NCBI RefSeq assembly: GCF_000002995.4
Contig: NW_025062479.1
Span: forward strand, 4,946,221-5,010,220
Length of the DNA stretch: 64,000 nucleotides
Reading direction: 5' to 3'
Source: Brugia malayi
Taxonomy: Eukaryota; Nematoda; Chromadorea; Rhabditida; Onchocercidae
Of this stretch, positions 51,601 to 62,341 are shown in pieces (position 1 is the stretch's first letter; the number at the start of each line of letters is the position of its first letter). Made by a program: the position numbers and the translations under genes. A model generated the notes under the pieces. That model was given only the letters and a program-made list of their open reading frames with translations, made no database searches and was not told where the DNA came from.

Positions 51601-52004
51601 GAACAACAGGTAGTCTATTTCACGGAAATCAGCTTTTCATAATTTGTTTGATTTCTCATTAAAATTCCAAAATATTTCCTATTAAACAGATCTGCCTTAG
51701 TATTTACGGCATTTGTACATTTTTCATTTTTGGACTCATGTGTTTAAGCTAATATATATAATTCCCCTGTCAATCCGTAACCATATGAAGGTTATATGTA
51801 CTGGGCTGCCATTTAATAATTCTCATGTGCAGAACCCTTTTTTGTCCGAAAATTTGTTGATCTTCTGGTTTTAGAGGAAATAGGCGAACCTCTATTTAGA
51901 ACCTCTAAAACATTGTGGATATAAAAGTCAAGTCATCCTAGATCATAATTACGAAGTGGCAAAATTATTCAGTGTAGGTTTGATATTTATCATAAATGAA
52001 GTTG

Positions 52005-52035
<31 letters not shown>

Positions 52036-55000
52036 ATTTGTGAGTGTCTCTTGATTTTGACTACTGAAAATTTGCGTTAACAGTGTATCAGCTTAATCCG
52101 AAGATCAGAGAATTAAAGAACAGTCCACATAAAGAATCAATTTTTTTTTAAATGAAAAACCAACAGATCGAAATTTGTGGAAGAAGAGGAAGAAACTCAT
52201 GCATTATTGCTAAGTAATTTATTCCAACATTATTCAATACAACTACGAATTACTAATGTTTTAAATCTGCCATCGTACGAGTTTAGCATACACACCTCCC
52301 TAGAAGCAATTGGAATCCACTTCACAATGTCCAATCCACGAAAAAACGAAGCAGCAAGCGTTACTTCATAAACACCCATCTCAGCCCTATGAGTAATGAA
52401 ATGAAGTTGCATCAACAATTCATTAATGCTAGGGAAGACTGCGAATGATTCAGTTCAGTAAATTAAAGAGAAAAGGGAAGGGTGAAATTTGTCAATCAAA
52501 AGCCAAAGCAATTCGGTTTAAACGAAATAAAATGGATCATCACAACTCGAAAGTCCGTTTAATTTCGGCTTCGGAAAGCCCCATTAATTGAAGCCAAAAT
52601 TCTAGATACTTGCAACAAAAATTCCGTTTATCTTCTTAGTAAAAGTAAAAATAATTTGATTGTTTTTCTGAGTATATCGTTATAATAGTAGGGGATACTG
52701 TTGTTGTTTGAACATATTTATTTACATCTAGAGAGCTACATTTAGCATAAATAGAAAAGTATTGCCGGATCAATAAACCTTTAAAAAATCTGATTAGTTT
52801 CCTATTTCAGCTGGTAGGAGAGATACTTGAAACTGATATTTAGAAGAGGTTATAAGAGGACTGAAGGAGAGTGCTATAATCGGAAACAAAGATTTGATCC
52901 CTCAGGCGTAAAAAATTGTGTTAGTCAAACACTTTTTAGCTGGTAAAATAAGGAAAACGAAGAGGAAGAGAAGGTAGGTTAAAAAATACAGTGTTTTATC
53001 TGAATAGGTCAGCAAGTTAAAGAATTAAACTGGAGTAGTAGGAAATGCTGCTTCCAGCACTGTGATTGGTTTGTTGTTAACAAGAATTCTGTTTGTAATA
53101 GTTTGTTGCATTTTTATAATAGATTGTTTATATTTGTAATTTATAGTATATCCTTTAGTTATAGAAACTTATTCATTATTCTCGTATGAGTCAACTTCTT
53201 AAGCCTATCAATTCAGTGAGCTTGGAATTTATTTGTAACTTGATGAACCGAAAAAAAAAAAAAAAAAAAACAAGTATCTTTTATAATGATGAATAAAGAA
53301 ATATTCCGAAAAGACTTCCGCTAACTGTTGTAAACTCGTCAACAAATTAGATGAAAGCTGGTCGAAGAAAAAAAAAACTCAAAATAAGGAATATAAACAG
53401 TATGAATTCGCTAGAGTAAGTAATTAACATTACCCATGGAATTCGTTATGTGCAAGGGAGTTTTAAGGGGTTTTAACAGTACCGTATTTGTTGTTATTTA
53501 CAAGTATTTATTTCATTGCTTATTAATAAATGAACGTAAAAGAGTGAATAGGAATTTGTTACTTTTAAATATTCCTGAATTTAAATACAGTATTTCAAAT
53601 CTGCGCTGTCAAAGGAAATCCTGGTCATTAGAGAAAACGAAATTCTGTGTTACCAATCACATCACCTGAACAGTGTCTTTTATAATATTACAACCCAGAA
53701 TTCCATTCATTACCTGTCTTGTCTCTTCGGTCTGCTTTGTTAAAGCAACTTATATTCATATCAGCCGGTTACTTTTGGGAGGTTTGTTTCCTTTGTTTCA
53801 CATATCGTTCTGTCTCGATGTAATATGTGATCGAGAAAGTTGAAGTGTTGAGTCATCAATCAGCAAGTAGTCCGAGTTAAGTTGACAGCGATTAAAGATC
53901 ACCCCTACACTCCGCTCCCTTCTCCTTATTTGCCTTTATTGATTACTGCAGTTCTCGAGGTTGCCATTTCCCATTCATGTAATGAAATGAATGGAAGTAC
54001 TTCTGTTTGTGAAAAATGATACACAGTTATCAGCGAATCAAGTTACGTCATTGATAATAATTTATGATGAAAATATGTACATTTTCTTACACCTATTCAG
54101 TCTATCATTTCTACATTTTTGCACTTTCTTTTCGGCATCCCTGTCAACATGACTTTTTTCCGAAACTTTGATAGCTTCTTCTGTGATATGAACTAACTGA
54201 AATAGACATTTCCATTGCTGAGCCCTGTAAACGTGGAATTAGTAGCAAAAGGTTGAGGGATGCGCAGTATCAAATAATTGCAACTGGAAAAGAACTGAAG
54301 TAAAGCTGGCGAATAAAGTGACACATTCAAATGACGAGTTCGTAAAAGTTTTCCTTGAAAATTTACGGGCGAATGTCATAGAAGGAAGGAATGTTCGATA
54401 AATACTTTCTAGATCACAGAAAAAAAATCATACATCTCCAAATGTCAAACATAAACATTTCTAAAGTGCAGGCAGAAGTTGTTTTTTATTTTTAACTGTT
54501 TTATAATGTCTTTTTAACCGATTACTTCGGTCATCCTTAGTGGCGGTACTTATTTTGGTTTTGAAGCCTTAAATATTGTACTAATTACCTATTTAAATTA
54601 TTTTCCTGTCTAATCTAGAATACTTCAACTCGATGCCACATTTAGTTTTGTAGTAGATTACAGTTATTAAGGATGAAATAATGGTTTGGAATGGAAAAAC
54701 CTAAATTCTGTCAATATTCAAGTATTTCGATCAATATTTTTTCTCTTAATATCCTTGTTTTTAATGAATAGTTTTCATTAAGAAATATGAGGAAGGAGGT
54801 AATATGAGCATAAAATCGAGCACTGAAAGCTGTAAAGAAAATGCATTTAATCTAAACTGCAGAAGTATGAGGGATCATTGACTTTTTTTTTAATTTGGAA
54901 AACTTTTTTTTTGTTGAGAATATCATGTCCATTTACAGCCAAATACATGTATGAAGTATCTAAACAAGAGTACGAAATAAGGTGGAATTTCTTTACGGTG

Positions 55001-58000
55001 ATTTCATTTTACACGAAAACTTTTTAATTTAAAAAAGGTTTTTTCTTCTGTTTTGAAAGGTGTTGTTGCAACACGGACATCAGAAATGAAGAAGGAAGCC
55101 CAAAACAGTTGGAGAGCGCTTAAAACTATTGTCGGTTAGAGAAGGGGAATTATTTGTGACTGTGATTAATTCTAAGCTTTATTGATTATCAGTTAGTTCT
55201 TTTACGTATTGCAAAAACGACTTAGAAGAATGAACTGTAAAGATGAAATAATTTGGTGAAATGGTATAATTGTTGTGTAGCATATTACATTTGAACGAGA
55301 ATGTTGGGAATACTACTGAAGAAATTATAATTAGCTGACTTGGTAAAAAATTTGTTCAAAGGTTTATTGGCGCGAGCTAATGTGAAGAAAAAAAAATATG
55401 AAAGCAAGTCAAATTACTGCAGTGGTTTTTAAATTAGACTTCTTCATTAGATGATTTCAAACACCGTCCCTAACTGTGCACTAAATAAGCCCATTTTTCA
55501 CAATATTTAAGCGAGTTGAAGAGGTAGAAATCTTACTATCAGTATTTTAATGTCACAATTAGAATTAGAAATCGGCTCATTTTCTAATATATGTGTTGTT
55601 TTCGTTATTAAACTTTGAGCGTTTATCTCCGATGCAGTTTTCTTTAGTATGTCATATGTCATATTGCCACGATTTCATGAGTCTCATATTACCCTCATGA
55701 GAAAAAGTTTAGAAGGAATCGAAATCAATCGTAGGAAGAACACTCTAACGATTAAGACTTTTTGGTTCCTGTGTTTCTTACTTCTTTGTATTTACTACAA
55801 AAAGTTATTACTCATTGCTGCTTTATTGTCACAATTATTATTTTTTATTTTAAGAAGAATAAAATTAGTAACAAAAATGAAGCGAGTTTAAGGGAAAAAT
55901 AATATATGCAGATGATTTCATTTTAGAATGTTAACGGTAATTATAGAGAAACATAAACTTGAGGTGGAGAACGTAAACTGCGCATGTATAGTTATGTTTA
56001 GAATCAGTCACTCGTAAAAAGGGAGTTTGGTTCAATGCCGTCTGAAACTTTTCCTATGCAAATGCTTCAGGTCATGAGTGTTTCGAGATCACTTCTTGAA
56101 ACTTCGTTTTACCGCCAGCTAACCAAATGCAATGAATGGCCATAAGCTTGAAAATTTGTTGAACTTATCCTCTATATCCATTGCTTTCTTACTGTGTTTC
56201 TTAATTATACAAATCAAGACGAAAAAAGTGGTCTTCCAATGAAGCTAAATTCTGATGAATTCGAAAGTAACACTAAACTAAAAAGGTATATAAATATTAT
56301 ACGTACCTTTTTGAGCGAGCATTTGCTACTGCTTTATCCCTATTATTTTAAATCATCTCTATATTTATTTCATTACTTGCTCATATGTATTGTTGTGTTC
56401 ACAGAGTTTTTCGGAACTGCTTTGATTCTAAATTGGAACAGTTTGGACACCGAACTTTCTTATTTTAGTTATTTGTTTAACGGTCATAATATCTTTGTAC
56501 AAGCTCTTATTTAAGGTTTTCTTTGTAGGATTCTGGGATGGAAGATGCGGAAGCTTGTCGTGATGCCGAAACGGAAATTAAGAATTGTTCGTCGATTGGT
56601 GAGGCAGTAATTATTCTCAGCCATTTGTTCGGTTTTTGTTTGGAACAAGGATTTATTGCAGCTAAAGCTATTAGTGATAAAAAGGTTGGTATTTAATTTG
56701 TTCGCATTAGTTGAGGGATCATCCAAAGTTGCGGATAATTCGCCGTTATCTTGCAAAAATAATATATTATTAGAATTTTTCCTAAGAAACACTCGAATTA
56801 CGCTATGTGTGGATTTGTGTTTGTATTGAATATATGTGTGTGGAGGAATTAATTGGATCGTAACCTTCATGAAAGGGAACTGTGGCTACTCGAACTGCTG
56901 GTTAGGAACATCATACTATAGAATAATGATAGTCATGGAAACTTAGCTGTAATCATTCTAGCATAATATTTTGGCTTACTTTAAAAAAAAATCGCATTAA
57001 GCTTTAATGTGGTACTAGTACTGAAGAACTAAAATGACTACTGCTTAACAACTGAGCTGCAGTTGTCTCAGGAGTATTTGGTGCAAACTTTTAAAAAAAA
57101 TACAGTAAAGTCCTGAACCATTGAAAATATAATTTTTTCACTCCACAATAATTGTCTATGATTAATATAGAGATACACCAAGTGACTACTTACTTACCTG
57201 GGATATTCTTCTAAACGAGAAAATCTCGTTTTTCTGAAATTGGAATCTTCTTAATGAACTGTGCTAGTTTTTCTGTTGAACTACAATATTTTTTTTTTGT
57301 TCTGGTTTTACAAGTGATAAGGGACTAGTCTTCTTTGCACTTTTTTTTGGCACTGTTTTTTAAAGATGGAAGCTTTATTTTACTAGTCAAAGGAAATATT
57401 ATTTTTGTCAGAAATATCAGACTGTTAAGTATTTGTGTTAGTTCAATATTCATGACAACAGTAGATTTTAATAATTCATTGAACAACTGTAGAAGCAGAC
57501 GTTTCTGAGGTCTTGCGGGTATCTTCATAGTTTTATAATTATTTCATATTAACTGCGCATGATTTCACACAATTTCTTAACATATTTCAAAGTTTCTCAA
57601 TCAGAGTCTAAAAGTTCCATCTTAAAAACATGCGTATTCATACTGAAAGATCCTGCTTTCGAAGTCTGGTTGGTAATGAATAGTGAATTATTTATATAAT
57701 ACGAATGCGATCACGAATCCTTTCCCATATGTAGAGTCTAACAGTTAAATATTTTTTACTTGGAGAATATTTTTTACTGAAATATTCTTATGCATTGGTT
57801 CTTTTTCCTGCAGCTTATTTCTTAAGACCGCAATATTTATTGATGCTCTCAGGAAGCAGAATCACTTATTCAAGAGCTGCAAAACGAATCAATTTTAAGT
57901 GATGTAATTTTGAATCATGCATTGGAGGATGCTAAAAGAGTGAGTTGTACATTGCTTATTTATCCCACAAACTTCAGAACCATTTCCAACATATACCACA

Positions 58001-61000
58001 TCAGTTGTAATGCCAATATCATTTGTTGAAGTTCTACTACGACTTCCACTTTAATCATGAGGTTCGAAGTAGTAGGATGGAAAAAATTTTTCAACTGTTT
58101 CCAAATTCACTTTGACCTGTAAGCGCATTTTGAATATTTATTTTCAAAAAAGTGCAGAAAATGCCTGCAATTCATAGTGCTAAAACCTGAGCCGAAACTG
58201 AAGTTAAAACTGAAGTTACTCCATTAAGAATACTGAACAGCAAAATCGTAGCAGGGATGCATCTCCATATCGAGAATGTGAAGAAGTTAGGTCACTGGCG
58301 AATGGAAATCAGATAGCACAGGATTCACGCGATGAATTACTTGAAGGTAATTTTTTGCATCATGTTCTTATCTAATTATTGAAGGATATGTAAAACATTT
58401 TGGTTAAAGTAAGCGATTACTGCAGTATCACCACCTGCATCAGCGCACAAGATTCGTCGTCGTACAGCTACACCAAGTGAATTACTGTATCCGTTGAAGG
58501 AATCATTACAAGGTCAGGTTACTAACAAAACGCATTTGGAGCAACTCAACGAAGAAACTTCATCTGTAAGCCAACAGCTAGTCGAAAAAGCGAGATCACT
58601 GGAACATTCTGTTGAAGGTGGACGACCTTTAGAACTCAATAGTGTAAGTAGTAATGTTGGTATGGAAGCGAAAAATGAAATAACGAAATTGATGGATTTG
58701 GAATTGGATGATCGAGGTTCCACTGAGTCGTCGCCATCTGGTCGTGGTAGCCGAAGGTCTACATTTCAAATTTTTAAAAGCATGTTCAAGAGAGTAGTTT
58801 ATAATTCGGATTTACATTCACCATATACGTACTATATCGTATAATCTGGGTAGAATCCATTTTTTTTTTTGTAATTTTAAAATATTGTTTCTTTTTTCAG
58901 AAAATCCGGCCGTGTAGTACCGTATGTTCCTCGGACATTAACAGGGACTCGTGATAAAGTAACAGGTTCACGTTTACTAATACGCACACACACCTTGGAT
59001 GGACATACTAGAACAGTACTTTCGGTAGACACTAATGGTGATATGGTAATCAGCGGCTCAAAAGGTTTGGTAATTGTGAAAGGTGTACGTTAAATTTTTT
59101 GCTGGAAATTAGATTTCTTTATTAAAATGTCAGCGTAGCAGGAAGCTTTCAAAAAAGTCTGAGATTATATTGATCTATAGTTCATCTTAAGACAGAACAG
59201 CGAAAGTATGGGATTTGGAAAAAAGTGTCGAGAAATGTACGTTTGGTCACCATCCCAATAATGTTTCATGTGTACGTTTCATTCCCTCCAGCCAGTTAGC
59301 TTTGACTTTATCCATGGCATTCGTTCGTATTTGGGATTTGAGAAATGAGGAGTGTGTACGTACTCTGCATTCGTCAGGTCTCGCTGCTGCAGGTATGTAA
59401 AAATTCAATCTAAGTTTTAATATATATTTTTAATACACTTCAAATAAGTTTTCACTGGTTGTTAGACTTCATTAACAATTTTAGATTATTTTGTGTATTT
59501 TACGCGAAAGTTACATCTGCAGTTTTCATATTGTTTAGGTGATACTATGGCTGCGAATACACCTCGACAAACTGTATTACCCATTTCCGAAACGATGATC
59601 AATGCACTAGAACTGGACAACACGGGGAAGTAAGTGATAACTTTTTTATTGTTTTACAGTGAAATGTTTTTCTTTCATGTAGTGGATGCGGACAACGACG
59701 CAGTGTAAATAAAGTTTTGAGATTTACAGAGAAGAAATTACAGACGAGAAATATTAATATTGGTTTGTAAATTTTATTGCAGTATTTTCTTTTCAGACTT
59801 ATGTTTACAACCTTCAACAGCGATGTCCGTATTTGGAATTTGGAAAAGTTTGCACCATTCGGTCGCTTATCGGCAGCGACTCATGGCTCGAGGCAACTTT
59901 AACCACTCAAATAATCTGTAGTCATTATTGAGTTTAAACATTTTCGAGCTGCTATTTTGGTTTAACACTAATATAAAATTTTTCCAAAAATCCAAAATCA
60001 TAGTGAGAATGATTTTCTTTCACAGGTTTGTTGAGAGCACTGATTTTTTCATATAACCGGAATTTAGATCAGAGGTGTCATGCCTTGGATTTTTGGGTGG
60101 TATAAAACCGAAAATTTTCACTGGTTCTCGTGATCACTATATCAAGATGTATGAAATAAATGCTGATGGATTAGGTCTTTTTGAAGCTTCTCATGAATTT
60201 TCGGCAGCCCACTATGATTGCGTTACATCCATTGTCGCTTATGGTGATTCCGTATTTTCTGCTTCTAGAGATACGGTTAGTTTAATTTTGTGATCAGACT
60301 AATTGGATTCCTTTCCTATTATTCTCGGTGTACTGCCTGTTTTTTTTTTTTTTAATGCTGTAGGTTTATGTTTTCTGTCAAGGTAATTATTATCCACTTG
60401 ACTGTCTGGAGCTTTCTGCTAATATGTTTTGTGATTTTTGAAAAAACTATGGTTTTCTTTTTTTTGCAGGACATTATGCGTTTCTCATTGCAAGATATGA
60501 AGAGAGACCATATCGAATTACAGGCACACAATAAATGGATTCAATCCATGTGTATTATCAATGCTTACAGGCCTTTATTAGTTACAGCTTGTAAGGAGGG
60601 TCGAGTAAAAGTGTGGGACATTACAAGTACACGTAAATTACGTCTCGTTGATCAGGTCATTCTACATATTTTGCTTTATGTCTTTTCATACCTCCACTTT
60701 TCTGTAAGCTTCATTTCATTTATATTGCGATTATTTAATTTCTAGTAGTGGGAACTTGGTTTTTAGCGCTTTTAGATTTCCCATGCTCATGAAGAAGCGA
60801 TCAACGAATTGGCAACTCATTCAGGCATCCTTTTTACTGCTTCTAGGTCATTTTTATTACTATTCATTACTGGTTATTAGTCCTTTTCCACATGCACTTT
60901 ATTTGATTGATATGAAACCGCATTAATCAGAAAAATCTTTCTTTTTTATCAAAAAACATTTTTTTTTGTAACTGGAATGCATTAATAATATCTTTTAAAT

Positions 61001-61080
61001 TAAATCATAGTTTAGAAGATTACAGTGCTTATATTTCTAGTGATACAACTGTCGCCCTCTGGCAGACTAATTATGAATGA
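39414..61080 (+). CDS. klp-12: Kinesin-4 family motor with WD40 tail, KIF21/KLP-12 orthologue
   Basis: Microtubule motor that in KIF21 and KLP-12 walks to plus ends and restrains microtubule growth, limiting axon length. I join 36 exons to about 1609 residues; human KIF21A has about 1674. Motor exons: 39414-39448, 39696-39771, 39890-40036, 40264-40452, 40584-40715, 40901-41029, 41119-41307, 41433-41554, 41641-41743, 41831-41923. Stalk exons: 42077-42145, 42403-42553, 42624-42711, 42839-43080, 43182-43325, 43500-43603, 43722-43812, 44048-44256, 44472-44569, 44729-44837, 44914-45051, 45158-45262, 45567-45710 (perhaps to 45727), 47106-47202, 56529-56684, 57853-57939, 58241-58346, 58426-58828. 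The motor (1-405) begins [16 protein letters not shown]. It has P-loop TGSGKT, switch I SSRSHA, switch II DLAGSE and the kinesin-4 string [19 protein letters not shown]. The stalk is coiled coil with one acidic insert. Uncertain points are exon 17 (no AG acceptor), exon 21's donor and the exon 23/24 phase. Exon 24 is followed by a 9.3-kb intron. Confidence 0.92.
47667..48336 (-). CDS. Candidate nested antisense gene: small two-pass membrane protein (5' end unknown)
   Basis: Two minus-strand exons are proposed. The first is 48336-48231, behind an acceptor TTCTAG, encoding a hydrophilic segment [12 protein letters not shown] to RANRTSL. The second is 47932-47667, behind AAATAG, ending in TAA. 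Joined with donor TGG|GTGGAC they stay in phase. The second exon carries two hydrophobic helices, [21 protein letters not shown] and [19 protein letters not shown], then a basic tail (MRKAKRS) and a short hydrophilic end. I do not recognise the family and found no convincing first exon with an ATG. The alternative GGACAG|GTTATA donor puts the frame out. The gene would lie wholly within intron 24 of the kinesin, on the opposite strand. Confidence 0.45.
48576..48610. repeat. (TA)n microsatellite
   Basis: TA repeat with a single CA interruption, in kinesin intron 24, just upstream of the nested antisense candidate. Confidence 0.85.
52005..52031. repeat. 27-nt T homopolymer
   Basis: An uninterrupted T run in kinesin intron 24. 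Shorter runs of about 20 T occur near 48472 and 50988 in the same intron. They may mark old retroposed poly(A) tails on the opposite strand, but I saw no flanking element. Confidence 0.85.
55649..55891 (+). CDS. Hypothetical small membrane protein ORF inside kinesin intron 24
   Basis: An 80-codon ORF starts one base after TTTCTTTAG, a strong acceptor-like sequence suited to spliced-leader joining. It encodes a hydrophilic start, [12 protein letters not shown], then about 33 mostly hydrophobic residues broken by KK that could form a hairpin of two helices, and a basic end. The arrangement is faintly like the N-terminal part of PIG-H, a GPI-anchor transferase subunit. I could not find the conserved downstream PIG-H exon, so this remains unassigned and may be a chance ORF. 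Confidence 0.2.
   Translation: MSYVILPRFHESHITLMRKSLEGIEINRRKNTLTIKTFWFLCFLLLCIYYKKLLLIAALLSQLLFFILRRIKLVTKMKRV
58901..61080 (+). other. klp-12: WD40 propeller portion of the KIF21-type kinesin
   Basis: Exons 58901-59064, 59192-59392, 59539-59629, 59797-59892, 60068-60275, 60470-60655, 60776-60846 and 61041-61080 encode the C-terminal WD40 domain, about residues 1258-1609. Recognisable blades include [14 protein letters not shown] to [19 protein letters not shown] to [50 protein letters not shown] to [12 protein letters not shown] and [10 protein letters not shown] to [10 protein letters not shown]. This matches the KIF21A/B propeller and rules out KIF4, which has no WD40 domain. The intron at 59893-60067 has a GC donor. 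The protein ends 13 codons into the last exon, soon after the last blade, so the tail after the propeller is shorter than in human KIF21A. Confidence 0.92.
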
Positions 61081-62341
61081 ATAGCTATGGAATGCCTTAT
61101 ATGAAAGTAAGACGAACATTTTTTCAATCCTTCACATGCAGACAAGGATTTCTATAGGTCGAAAGTACTATTTAAAAAGTTTTTGGCTTATCAAAAAACA
61201 TTTCCTGTAGTTTTTTCCAATTTTCTTCAATCGAAATTTTTGTTTCTAATGACAATAATTTACTACAGTCTTATATTTATTTTTCCGTACTTTATTAATC
61301 GAACTTCTCTGTAGATATGACATTAGTTTTGTTTCATCATGGAGAACATCGTGATTGATCCAATTTGATAGTGATGCATGAATTTTGATAGTTCGATGGG
61401 ATAACTCAGTGCACAGTTTTCCTATTTTCTGTACCATTTTGTCCTCATATGTCTTTTTCTTTTACGAATCGATTGCGATCTTTTTGTATCACTTCCTTTA
61501 CTGTTGCATTATGTGGAGAAAGTTTTTTGAAATTTCTAGGAATGTTTCATGACTATAAAGAAATATGTATGTTCTAATTTTTGTAAAGTATAAATGACTA
61601 GATATATTACATATAATCTCTTTGCGTTGTGAATACTTCAAGTATTTTTAAATTTGGGTATACTTCCAGTCACTTAAAGTTATTCGTCTTGTACACTTCA
61701 TTCAAGTTTCTTTTTCCTTTTGTTAGTTTTTATAGATTATTATAACAATTTATAGTAAATAGCTGTATTGTTGGCAAGAAAGTGTATTTTCAATTAAATT
61801 TGCGGATTACCCAAAAATCCTTTTAATTCTATATATTCGATACTCATAAGTTCTTCATTTGTTCACATAAAAAACATCTGGTACAGGTATGCAAGCTTTT
61901 TATGAAGGGGAAGAAAGTCTGGAGCTGCAAAGTGAAGAAAATTGAGCTTATACACTTTTATGAAATAGATTTCCTTCTATTGGAAAAACTGTTCTCTTTC
62001 TCATATATCTGTTTTGCTGTACCATCTTCATTATTTGAATGTATTTTGCACAGTGTATTTTGTAAATAAAATCATTTTTCAAATTCCAAGTAATTCAAAG
62101 CGTCAGTACAAGTCCAGTTCAGGTGGGCTTAAGGAATGACAAAGATGTTTTGCAAAATAAAAAATGAGATTAAAAGTGAACAAAAATGGCAAGAGGCCTC
62201 TTATAGAGACTAAAACGGTACAATGGGAAGGGCTTATGACTTACAGATTCTTTTCATTACGGAGTTTGAGCCAAGAGAAGTTAGGCAGTGGTGAAGTACC
62301 CATTTTTTTCGATAGCTTTGGAAGTTGAGTGTTGTGTAAAT
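61081..62341. other. Convergent intergenic region, kinesin / bZIP gene
   Basis: Holds the 3' UTRs of both flanking genes. AATAAA on the + strand at 62065-62070 is about 1 kb beyond the kinesin stop, and a weaker ATTAAA lies near 61794. A 63-codon minus ORF at 61437-61246 has no recognisable features. Confidence 0.5.

Larger units (their letters stand above)
47203..56528 (+). other. 9.3-kb intron 24 of the kinesin gene
   Basis: This intron runs from the GTAAGT after DLKG to the TTTGTAG before [14 protein letters not shown]. It is far longer than any other intron here. It holds a probable antisense gene (47667-48336), a small + strand ORF behind an acceptor (55649-55891) and several simple repeats. 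A minus ORF of 62 codons (52418-52230) and a + segment at 56194-56288 ending in a good donor (AAAAAG|GTATAT) read somewhat like coding sequence but cannot be joined to anything. The rest is AT-rich and featureless. Confidence 0.75.

Noticed and set aside
52230..52418. 62-codon minus ORF beginning [18 protein letters not shown]
   Set aside because: It reads somewhat like protein but has no neighbouring exon, helix pattern or family match; not enough to call a gene.
56194..56288. Possible extra kinesin exon with a good donor
   Set aside because: The only acceptor gives a phase that does not match exon 24, and KIF21 alignment runs straight from exon 24 to exon 25.
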